Of a DNA stretch of 7,652 nucleotides, positions 1 to 6,291 are shown in pieces; position 1 is the first letter of the stretch, and the number at the start of each line of letters is the position of its first letter. Source of the DNA: Deltaproteobacteria bacterium (GTDB taxonomy: Bacteria > Desulfobacterota > GWC2-55-46 > DRQE01); assembly GCA_030636245.1 (NCBI GenBank), contig DAOVXI010000081.1:1-7652 (forward strand), given 5' to 3'. The notes under the pieces were generated by a model that ran no database searches, had not been told where the DNA came from, and worked only from the letters and a program-made list of their open reading frames with translations. The position numbers and the translations under genes were made by a program.

Positions 1-52
1 CGCCGCTTTGCATCTCTCTTGCTATGGCTTTAAGTGAAATGAGCTCGTCCAT
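1..52 (-). CDS. N-terminus of a gene overlapping phoB, possibly a sensor histidine kinase (partial)
   Basis: Only the first 17 codons are inside the window, reading MDELISLKAIAREMQSG. The ATG shares its A with the last base of the phoB stop codon (TAATG), a typical translational-coupling junction, so the start is well supported. A gene placed directly after a PhoB-type regulator is most often its histidine kinase. The visible residues look amphipathic and resemble the second helix of a HAMP linker, which often ends in a Gly-Asp or Gly-Asn pair; the next codon begins with G, which allows Asp. No membrane segment is seen, so if this is the kinase it would start in the cytoplasm, unlike classical PhoR. 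It could equally be another partner such as a PhoU-type protein. The gene itself is likely real, but its identity is a guess from position. Confidence 0.45.
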   Translation of the reverse strand, partial: MDELISLKAIAREMQSG

Positions 53-750
53 TACTCGCCTTCCTTGAACCTGTAGCCTACGCCGCGCACTGTTTCGATG
101 TAACGTCCATAGTTCTTAAGCTTTGTCCTGAGCCTACGCACATGAGTATCAACGGTTCGTTCCGTTACATAACAATCAACACCCCACGCCCTATCCAAAA
201 GCGTGCTGCGCGACAAGACCCTGCCGCGGGCCTCCAGAAGAGAGCCCAAAAGTTTAAACTCTGTTGAGGTAAGCTCCAGTGCTCGGTTCTTTATGGTGAC
301 ACTGTGGCGCTCAACATCAAGAGTAAGTTCTTTAAAATCCAATGAACTCGTATCAGCGCTGACTCCCGCGACCTTACTTCTCTTAAGTACAGCCTTTACC
401 CTTAATAAAAGTTCTCTGGGACTAAAAGGTTTTGTAATATAATCATCGGCTCCAAGCTCAAGGCCAACGATCCGGTCGACCTCCTCACCCTTTGCGGTAA
501 GCATGATAACGGGTATGCGCTCTGTCTTTTTATCAGCCTTGAGTTTTTTTAGTACATCTGTTCCCTCCATATTGGGAAGCATGATGTCCAGTATTATAAG
601 GTCCGGGTTCTTTTTTAGGGCAAGCTCTATTGCCTCGGGGCCATCCTTCGCCTCTATAACAATAAAGCCGGATTTCTTAAGGTTATATGAAAGAAGCGCA
701 AGGATATCAGCCTCGTCATCAACGGTAAGTATCTTAAATCCTTTAAGCAT
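52..750 (-). CDS. phoB: PhoB/OmpR-family response regulator
   Basis: This is a two-component DNA-binding regulator of 232 residues, the usual length for the OmpR/PhoB family. The receiver domain spans about residues 5-122, with the acidic pair D11-D12, the phospho-acceptor D55 in LIILDIMLPN, T85 and K107 in the KPF motif. A linker follows, then a winged-helix domain from about 140 to 230 whose recognition helix carries RTVDTHVRRLR and whose wing ends in the GVGYRF motif. Phosphorylation by a sensor kinase should drive binding to tandem direct-repeat operators. The ATG at 748-750 overlaps the arsC stop (TAATG), and AGGA lies about 8 bases upstream. The 3' end overlaps the next gene in the same way. 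Family membership is very secure. The PhoB assignment, rather than another OmpR-type regulator, rests on overall similarity and on an arsenate/phosphate-type neighbour. No pst or phoU genes are visible to confirm it. Confidence 0.85.
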   Translation of the reverse strand: MLKGFKILTVDDEADILALLSYNLKKSGFIVIEAKDGPEAIELALKKNPDLIILDIMLPNMEGTDVLKKLKADKKTERIPVIMLTAKGEEVDRIVGLELGADDYITKPFSPRELLLRVKAVLKRSKVAGVSADTSSLDFKELTLDVERHSVTIKNRALELTSTEFKLLGSLLEARGRVLSRSTLLDRAWGVDCYVTERTVDTHVRRLRTKLKNYGRYIETVRGVGYRFKEGE

Positions 751-1163
751 TAAGAGTTCCTGAATTCATCTATCAATTTTTTAACCCTCTCTTCAATCTC
801 ATCGGTTACCGTCAGCATAACCTCGGGGGCTTTACCAAGCGGATCATCAACGCACCAGTCCTCTTTTCGTCCATCGAACTCGACCGGACAAAGTTCATCG
901 GCACTGCAGCAGCCAAGGGTTATAACAACATCGGCCCACTGGAGCATCTCATCCGTTATCTGAGTTGAGCTTTGAGAGCTTATGTCTATGCCCTTCTCCT
1001 TCATTGCATTAATTGCCATGAGATTTACTATACCTGAAGCCTCAACCCCGGCGCTTTTGGCCTCTATAACACCTTCACCAAATTTACGCGCGAAACCTTC
1101 AGCCATCTGGCTTCTGCATGAATTGCCAATACAGACAAAGAGTATTTTTTTTATTTCCGCCAT
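750..1163 (-). CDS. arsC: Arsenate reductase of the low-molecular-weight phosphatase type (ArsC)
   Basis: A 137-residue protein with the low-molecular-weight phosphotyrosine phosphatase fold. The P-loop is CIGNSCRS, with nucleophile C11 and R17. DDP at 106-108 supplies the likely general acid. In the thioredoxin-coupled arsenate reductases of this family, two further cysteines seven residues apart relay the disulfide; here C85 and C92 have that spacing, which favours arsenate reduction over plain protein-phosphatase activity. C86 and C104 are additional cysteines. The expected reaction is reduction of arsenate to arsenite in the cytoplasm. No arsR, arsB or acr3 is seen nearby, so efflux genes would have to lie elsewhere. 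The ATG is preceded by AGAGGT about 5 bases upstream. The gene follows a strong terminator and so needs its own promoter, but I find no convincing -35/-10 pair in the 101-base gap; an AT-rich stretch at about 1170-1206 is the most likely place. The stop codon overlaps the phoB start. Confidence 0.85.
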   Translation of the reverse strand: MAEIKKILFVCIGNSCRSQMAEGFARKFGEGVIEAKSAGVEASGIVNLMAINAMKEKGIDISSQSSTQITDEMLQWADVVITLGCCSADELCPVEFDGRKEDWCVDDPLGKAPEVMLTVTDEIEERVKKLIDEFRNS

Positions 1164-1196
1164 ATCTACCTCTATAGTATTATTGCATGCATATAC

Positions 1197-1234
1197 AAAA
1201 AATTAAACCCTCTTCGCTATTATGCGAAGAGGGT
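1197..1234 (-). terminator. Intrinsic terminator of the ispA-nfnB transcript
   Basis: On the minus strand a perfect 11-bp stem (ACCCTCTTCGC, positions 1234-1224, with its complement at 1217-1207) encloses a 6-base loop and runs into TTAATTTTTT (1206-1197). There is no T-run on the other side, so it acts only in the minus direction. It lies about 30 bases after the nfnB stop codon and separates the metabolic unit from arsC-phoB. Confidence 0.93.
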
Positions 1235-1264
1235 CCTGTTGTGATTATCTATTATCCTTTGAGC

Positions 1265-2686
1265 TTACCACTGACCTGTTTTAAGATACTCATCAATTGA
1301 GTTAGCGGCACGCCTTGCATCTCCCATCGCAAGGATAACGGTGGAGCCGCCCCTTACAATGTCGCCCCCCGCAAAAACACCTTTCTTGCTGGTGCGTCCC
1401 GTGTCCTGGTCTATCGTAATGTTGCCCCACTTATTGGTCTTTATATCAGGTGATGTCTGCTGGATAAGCGGGTTGGCTCCGTTGCCTATGGAGAGGATGG
1501 CAACATCACAGTCGAGCGTGAACTCGGAGCCTTCGATTACTATCGGCCTTCTTCTGCCGCTATCATCCGGCTCGCCAAGCTCCATCTTAACACACTCTAT
1601 CGCGGTAAGCCTTCCGTCATCGTTACCTGTGAATTTGATCGGATTATGCAGGAGCCTGAAGACAAGGCCCTCTTCCTCACCGTGATGTATCTCCTCTTCC
1701 CTTGCGGGTAGCTCCTCACGTGAACGGCGATAAATTATACTGACCTCTTCGGGACAAAGCCGCAGAGCGGTACGAGCCGCGTCCATTGCCGTGTTGCCTC
1801 CGCCGATGACCGCCACCCTCTTGCCCTTAAGCACAGGCGTGTCATACTCGGGGAACTGAAAGGCCTTCATAAGATTCACTCTTGTCAGGAACTCGTTTGC
1901 CGAGTAAACACCCACGAGGTTCTCTCCAGGGATATTCATAAAGTACGGCAGTCCTGCTCCGCTTCCGACAAAGACCGCGTCATAATCTTCGCTAAGTAAC
2001 TCGTCTATCGTATCCAGCTTACCCACGACCGAGTTACACTGTATATCAACACCCATCTTCCTTAGATAATCAACCTCAGACTCAACGATCTTCTTCGGTA
2101 ACCTGAACTCAGGGATGCCGTACATCAGAACACCGCCGGGCGTATGCAGCGCCTCAAAGACCGTTACACGGTGGCCCATCTTGACAAGGTCACCTGCGGC
2201 GGTAAGCCCCGCGGGACCTCCTCCGACAACGGCAACTTTCTTCCCTGTCCATTTTGGTATATTAGGGATAGTGACCTCTCCGTGTTCACGCTCATAATCA
2301 GCGGCAAACTTCTCAAGACGTCCTATGGCAACCGGTTCACCCTTCTTACCAATGATGCAAACACGCTCGCACTGGTCTTCCTGCGGACAAACCCTGCCGC
2401 ATACCGCGGGCAGTCCGTTCGTTTCCTTTAACTTCCTTGCGGCCTCAATGAACTTGCCTTCCTCGATAAGCCGGATAAAGTACGGTATGTCGATACCGAC
2501 CGGACATCCGTCAACACAAAGAGGGTTCTTGCACTGGATGCAACGCCTGGCCTCTTCTATTGCCTGCTCTTCCGTGTATCCGTGCGGAACCTCATAAAAG
2601 TTCTTTATCCTCTCCATGGGTTCCTGTTCGCCCATGGGCTGTTTGGGGATCTTCATCCTCTCTCTTATCTCTTTTGGATCTATCAC
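1265..2686 (-). CDS. nfnB: NADPH-binding subunit of NADH-dependent ferredoxin:NADP+ oxidoreductase (NfnB; GltD/SudA-like)
   Basis: A 473-residue flavoprotein of the glutamate-synthase small-subunit family. The N-terminal ferredoxin-like part holds two cysteine clusters, C49/C52/C57/C61 and C96/C100/C106/C110, that bind two [4Fe-4S] centres. A FAD Rossmann motif VAVVGGGPAG starts at 151, an NADPH motif VAVIGGGNTA at 291, the YRRS stretch at 319-322 probably contacts the NADPH phosphate, and the FAD-closing GGD lies at 440-442. Next to nfnA and without a glutamate synthase large subunit, it is best read as NfnB (also annotated gltA, gltD or sudA), which with NfnA couples NADH and reduced ferredoxin to NADP+ reduction by electron bifurcation in reverse or forward mode. 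The start is GTG, supported by a strong AGGAG site 5 bases upstream. A complete terminator follows. A glutamate synthase or sulfide dehydrogenase role is the main alternative. Confidence 0.9.
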   Translation of the reverse strand: MIDPKEIRERMKIPKQPMGEQEPMERIKNFYEVPHGYTEEQAIEEARRCIQCKNPLCVDGCPVGIDIPYFIRLIEEGKFIEAARKLKETNGLPAVCGRVCPQEDQCERVCIIGKKGEPVAIGRLEKFAADYEREHGEVTIPNIPKWTGKKVAVVGGGPAGLTAAGDLVKMGHRVTVFEALHTPGGVLMYGIPEFRLPKKIVESEVDYLRKMGVDIQCNSVVGKLDTIDELLSEDYDAVFVGSGAGLPYFMNIPGENLVGVYSANEFLTRVNLMKAFQFPEYDTPVLKGKRVAVIGGGNTAMDAARTALRLCPEEVSIIYRRSREELPAREEEIHHGEEEGLVFRLLHNPIKFTGNDDGRLTAIECVKMELGEPDDSGRRRPIVIEGSEFTLDCDVAILSIGNGANPLIQQTSPDIKTNKWGNITIDQDTGRTSKKGVFAGGDIVRGGSTVILAMGDARRAANSIDEYLKTGQW

Positions 2687-2690
2687 AATA

Positions 2691-2696
2691 TCTCCT
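2691..2696 (-). promoter_or_regulatory. Ribosome binding site fixing the GTG start of nfnB
   Basis: AGGAGA on the minus strand; its AGGAG core ends 5 bases before the GTG at 2684-2686. No ATG is placed as well, and the next in-frame Met is residue 11, so the GTG is the start of choice. Confidence 0.8.
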
Positions 2697-2722
2697 GTAT
2701 AATAATTTTTTATTCTATCTTC

Positions 2723-3592
2723 TTAAGCGTCGGTTTTCTTCTCGTCGCAGCAGCCGCCCTGACCCTGGTGATAGGCATACTCCTCGGTGGCTGTCTTCTC
2801 TTCCTTAAAGTAGCTTCTGTTCCTCATTATAAGTTCATCAAAGTCCGTGTCATGGGCATCGAACTCAGGGCCGTCAACACATACGAACTTTACCTCTCCC
2901 GCTATCGTCACCCTGCAAGCGCCGCACATTCCGGTGCCGTCAACCATTATGGGGTTAAGGCTCGCGAGCGTTTTAACTTTATAAGGCCTTGTTACCTCGG
3001 CAACAGCCCTCATCATGGGCACAGGCCCAACAGCTATAACTATGTCCACGGGCTTCTTCTTATCATCAAGAAGGTTCTTGAGAACATCCGTTACAAAACC
3101 GTGGTGGCCGTAACTGCCGTCGTCGGTTGTGACGAGAAGTTCATCACTGACGCTCCGCATCTCTTCTTCAAGGATCAAAAGCTCTTTTGTCCTCGAACCG
3201 ATAATAGAGATTACCTCATTACCGGCTTCTTTTAAGGCGGCACCTATGGGGAATGTAACGGCTGTCCCAATACCTCCGCCAACGCACACGGCACGTCCGA
3301 AGTTCTCTATATGAGTAGGCATGCCGAGCGGCCCGACGACATCGAGTATAGTGTCACCCGCATCAAGCCCTGAGAGAAGCATTGTTGAACGCCCAACCTC
3401 CTGGACGATAACAGTTATGGTCCCTGCCTCATTGTCGCTGTCGGCAATGGTAAGCGGTATCCTCTCGCCGTGTTCGTTCATCCTTAGGATAACGAACTGT
3501 CCGGCCTCTCGCTTCTTAGCTATGCTCGGTGCCTTTATCTTGAACTGATACACCAGGTGCGCTAACTTCTTTTTCTCTGTTATCTCAAACAT
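2723..3592 (-). CDS. nfnA: FAD/[2Fe-2S] NAD(H)-binding subunit of NADH-dependent ferredoxin:NADP+ oxidoreductase (NfnA; SudB-like)
   Basis: A 289-residue protein of the ferredoxin-NADP reductase superfamily, close to dihydroorotate dehydrogenase PyrK-type electron-transfer subunits. The FAD-binding barrel occupies about residues 1-100 with RIPLTI at 44-49. The nicotinamide domain begins with GGGIGTA at 105-111. The C-terminal iron-sulfur loop has D218, C223, C226 and C238 in the pattern DGTGMCGACR...CVDGP; in characterised NfnA proteins an Asp replaces one cysteine ligand of the [2Fe-2S] centre, and D218 fits. Beyond the core lies a short tail with two adjacent cysteines (C281, C282). It is 36 bases upstream of nfnB, the normal partner order. 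The ATG has a GGAGG site unusually far away (12 bases), with AGG immediately before the ATG. The 45-base gap after tlyA is very AT-rich and could hold a weak internal promoter, but none is clear. A sulfide dehydrogenase label (sudB) would be the older name. Confidence 0.9.
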   Translation of the reverse strand: MFEITEKKKLAHLVYQFKIKAPSIAKKREAGQFVILRMNEHGERIPLTIADSDNEAGTITVIVQEVGRSTMLLSGLDAGDTILDVVGPLGMPTHIENFGRAVCVGGGIGTAVTFPIGAALKEAGNEVISIIGSRTKELLILEEEMRSVSDELLVTTDDGSYGHHGFVTDVLKNLLDDKKKPVDIVIAVGPVPMMRAVAEVTRPYKVKTLASLNPIMVDGTGMCGACRVTIAGEVKFVCVDGPEFDAHDTDFDELIMRNRSYFKEEKTATEEYAYHQGQGGCCDEKKTDA

Positions 3593-3604
3593 CCTATTAA
3601 TTAT

Positions 3605-3609
3605 CCTCC
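3605..3609 (-). promoter_or_regulatory. Distant Shine-Dalgarno site of nfnA
   Basis: GGAGG on the minus strand, 12 bases from the nfnA ATG, longer than the usual 5-9. Only non-standard codons (ATT, AAT, AGG) lie in frame between them, so the ATG at 3590-3592 remains the best start. Confidence 0.5.
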
Positions 3610-3637
3610 GATTATTTATAAATAACTTATAATAAAA

Positions 3638-4378
3638 TTAAAGACTTCTTTCAAGATATATCAGGAATTCCTTATTTCCCTTTGTCCCCTTTATGGGGCT
3701 GTCCATAACGCCTTTAACAATAAAGCCCTCCTCAGTTGCGAAGTTCTTTATCTCTTCCATGACACGTTTGTGTTTTTCCGCGTCCTTAACGATTCCACCT
3801 TTGCCGACCTCGCCCTTGCCCACCTCGAACTGCGGCTTTATAAGAGCAACAACCTTCGCACCGGCTTTTAAAAATGTTTTCAGATTAGGCAAGACCTTTG
3901 TAAGGGATATAAAGGATACGTCTATCACAGCCATATCCACTGCTTCGCTTATATCAGATGAGGCAAGGTGGCGTATATTGCAGCCTTCATGAAGCTCCAC
4001 CCTCTCATCTTCCCTTAACTTCATGTCGATGAGTCCCTTGCCGACATCGATCGCTATAACTTTTCTTGCGCCTCTCTTTAAGAGGCAATCGGTAAAGCCG
4101 CCCGTGGAGCTACCGACATCCATCACAATGAGACCCTTAACATCTATATCAAAGCCTCCGGCGCTAAGCGCGCCTTCAAGCTTTAGCCCCCCTCTTCCGA
4201 CAAAGGGCAGACTCTCTTTTAGCTTAAGCTCGCTCTCTACCTTTACGACCGTGCCTGCCTTATCGATCCTTACCCCGTCAACAAGTACCGCCCCTGCCAT
4301 TATGAGTGCCTGGGCCTTGGTTCTGCTCTCGCATAAACCCTTTTCCACAAGTAGCTTATCTATACGCTCTTTATCCAT
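3638..4378 (-). CDS. tlyA: TlyA-family rRNA (cytidine-2'-O)-methyltransferase
   Basis: A 246-residue protein with an N-terminal S4 RNA-binding domain (about 3-62, ERIDKLLVEKGLCESRTKAQ) and a RrmJ/FtsJ-like Rossmann methyltransferase domain. The SAM-binding motif DVGSSTGGF starts at D87. A K-D-K-E catalytic set is visible as K66 (in RGGLKL), D153, K181 (in KPQFE) and E237. Family members methylate 2'-OH of cytidines in 16S and 23S rRNA, and loss causes capreomycin resistance in mycobacteria; the old name 'hemolysin' is misleading. Length is near the family norm. It lies 17 bases after dxs, and ispA-dxs-tlyA is a very common bacterial order. The Shine-Dalgarno match is poor (GGGG about 14 bases upstream), so translation may depend on coupling with dxs. 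The start is placed where the S4 domain begins, as usual in the family. Confidence 0.93.
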   Translation of the reverse strand: MDKERIDKLLVEKGLCESRTKAQALIMAGAVLVDGVRIDKAGTVVKVESELKLKESLPFVGRGGLKLEGALSAGGFDIDVKGLIVMDVGSSTGGFTDCLLKRGARKVIAIDVGKGLIDMKLREDERVELHEGCNIRHLASSDISEAVDMAVIDVSFISLTKVLPNLKTFLKAGAKVVALIKPQFEVGKGEVGKGGIVKDAEKHKRVMEEIKNFATEEGFIVKGVMDSPIKGTKGNKEFLIYLERSL

Positions 4379-4395
4379 GTGAAAGTTCTATGCCC

Positions 4396-6291
4396 CTAAA
4401 GAGCGAGTTTCTTTCCTGTTGAAGGTCTTTCCATAAGCTCCTTTGCAGCCTTCTCTATTCCTTCTGCGTTAAGACCAATATCGGTCTTTAGCTCAAGTTG
4501 CGTTCCGTGCTCAATAAACTTATCCGGTATGCCTATGCGTTTAAGATCACAGCCGACTCCATTTTCCTCAAGCAGCTCCATAACGGCACTGCCGAAGCCG
4601 CCCTGGAGCGCACCCTCCTCGACGGTAACGATACGGCCGGTTGTGGTCGCCGCATTTATAATGGCCTCCGCGTCAAGTGGTTTTAGAAAACGCGCGTTCA
4701 CGACACCAACACTCACTCCGCTTTCCTGAAGGCGCTCAGCGGCAATGACCGAATCCTCCACCATAGTACCTATGGCGATGATGGTCACATCACTTCCTTC
4801 TTTTATGACCTCGCTCCTGCCAAGCTCAACGTCCTTAAAGGGTCCATCCAGCCCCGCATCATCGCACCCACCCCTCGGATACCTTATCGCAACGGGAAGC
4901 TTGTACTTAACCGCTGATGAGAGCATGTCCCGCAGCTCCACCGCGTCCTTCGGAGCCATGACGACCATGTTAGGGATATGCCTTAAGTAGGAGATATCAA
5001 AGGTACCGTGATGAGTCGGCCCGTCCGCTCCGACCAGTCCCGCGCGGTCAAGCGCTATGACGATCGGAAGTTCCTGTGTGCATATGTCGTGAACTACCTC
5101 ATCATAGGCACGCTGCAGGAATGTCGAGTATATGGCCGTGACCGGCACAAAACCTTCTCTTGAAAGTCCGGCGGCAAATGTTATGGCGTGCTGCTCGGCT
5201 ATGCCGACATCAAAGAACCTTTCGGGAAACTCTTTAGCGAAGCCGGAAAGTCCCGTTCCCTCGGGCATGGCAGCTGTGATGGCAACGACCTTATCATTCT
5301 TCTTAGCTATCTCTATGAGAGCTGAGCTGAAGACCTTTGTATAACTTAAAGAGCCGGGAGCAGCCTTTCCTGTCTCCTTATCAAAAGGACCCACCCCGTG
5401 GAATGTTGCCGGGTCTTCCTCCGCCGGCGTGTATCCCTTGCCCTTTTTTGTCATCGTATGCACGAGTACGGGCCCTTTAAGCTCCTTAACATTTTGAAGT
5501 GTTTTAATGAGCTCATTCATATTATGTCCGTCGATCGGACCAACGTAGTGAAAGCCCAGTCCCTCAAAGAGCATACCGGGTGTAAAAAGGGTTATCAGCG
5601 AGTCCTCGGCTCTTTTCGCCATATGCAGCAGCCCCTCGCCTATTTTTGGGATGGACTTAAAGAAGCCCTCGACCTCGCCCTTTAACTTGTTTGCGAAACG
5701 ACCGGTTATCTTCTTGCTTAAAAATGACGAGAGCGCTCCAACGTTCTCGGCTATGCTCATCTCATTGTCATTTAAAATGACCACCAGATCCTTCTTGAGG
5801 TGTCCCGCCTGATTAAGCCCCTCGAAGGCAAGCCCCGCGGTCATGCTCCCGTCACCTATTACAGCAACAGCCTTATTGTCCTTGCCCGCTATATCACTGG
5901 CGGTTGCCATGCCCAGAGCGGCAGAGATGGAGGTCGAAGAATGTCCCGAGCCGAAGGCGTCATAAGGACTCTCCTTTATCTTGGGAAATCCGCTTATGCC
6001 TTTATATTGCCTGAGTGTATGGAACTCATCGCGGCGGCCTGTGATTATCTTATGCGCGTAGGCCTGGTGCCCGACATCCCAGATGATCTTATCCTCCGGC
6101 GTGTTCAGGACATAATGAAGCGCCAGTGTCAGCTCCACCGCCCCAAGGCTTGAGGCCAGGTGTCCACCGGTCTTGCTGACCGTATCGATTATCAGTTCAC
6201 GAACCTCGGCTGCAAGCTCACCCAACTCTTCCGTGCTGAGTTTCTTTAGATCAGCCGGGCTGTTTATGTTTTGAAGTATCTTTTCACTCAT
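4396..6291 (-). CDS. dxs: 1-deoxy-D-xylulose-5-phosphate synthase
   Basis: This thiamine-diphosphate enzyme joins pyruvate and glyceraldehyde 3-phosphate to give 1-deoxy-xylulose 5-phosphate and CO2, the entry step of the MEP isoprenoid pathway and also a source for thiamine and pyridoxal. At 631 residues it has the standard length. The N-terminal part shows catalytic-type H44 in TGGHLASSLG, HQAYAHK at 75-81, GHSSTSISAALG from 116, and the TPP motif GDG (146-148) closing with N174 or N176. The middle pyrimidine-binding domain has E366 in AEQHA and DRAGLVGADGPTHHG from 415; RYPRG lies at 470-474. The start ATG directly abuts the ispA stop (TAAATG), with a purine-rich AGAAGA upstream as a weak ribosome site. 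The final residues are KKLAL before TAG. No TPP riboswitch is seen in front of it, as expected for an internal operon gene. Confidence 0.97.
   Translation of the reverse strand: MSEKILQNINSPADLKKLSTEELGELAAEVRELIIDTVSKTGGHLASSLGAVELTLALHYVLNTPEDKIIWDVGHQAYAHKIITGRRDEFHTLRQYKGISGFPKIKESPYDAFGSGHSSTSISAALGMATASDIAGKDNKAVAVIGDGSMTAGLAFEGLNQAGHLKKDLVVILNDNEMSIAENVGALSSFLSKKITGRFANKLKGEVEGFFKSIPKIGEGLLHMAKRAEDSLITLFTPGMLFEGLGFHYVGPIDGHNMNELIKTLQNVKELKGPVLVHTMTKKGKGYTPAEEDPATFHGVGPFDKETGKAAPGSLSYTKVFSSALIEIAKKNDKVVAITAAMPEGTGLSGFAKEFPERFFDVGIAEQHAITFAAGLSREGFVPVTAIYSTFLQRAYDEVVHDICTQELPIVIALDRAGLVGADGPTHHGTFDISYLRHIPNMVVMAPKDAVELRDMLSSAVKYKLPVAIRYPRGGCDDAGLDGPFKDVELGRSEVIKEGSDVTIIAIGTMVEDSVIAAERLQESGVSVGVVNARFLKPLDAEAIINAATTTGRIVTVEEGALQGGFGSAVMELLEENGVGCDLKRIGIPDKFIEHGTQLELKTDIGLNAEGIEKAAKELMERPSTGKKLAL

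Noticed and set aside
1164..1206. Promoter for arsC, for example TTGTAT (1198-1193) with TATAGA (1176-1171)
   Set aside because: The start site would fall at or beyond the ribosome site, and other pairings match poorly. A promoter must exist, but I cannot place it.
1207..1234. Bidirectional terminator
   Set aside because: The plus-strand side is followed by CCTGTTGTG with no T-run, and there is no plus-strand gene to terminate.
2582..3235. 217-codon plus-strand frame with hydrophobic stretches, antisense to nfnB and nfnA
   Set aside because: It lies opposite two strongly supported genes, crosses their intergenic gap, has no ribosome site and matches no family; the hydrophobic look comes from the complementary strand of charged codons.
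4023..4382. 119-codon plus-strand frame antisense to tlyA
   Set aside because: Serine- and proline-rich composition typical of an antisense shadow, with no ribosome site and the whole length covered by the S4 and methyltransferase domains.
5800..6153. 117-codon plus-strand frame antisense to dxs
   Set aside because: It overlaps the conserved thiamine-binding half of dxs and has no independent coding signs.
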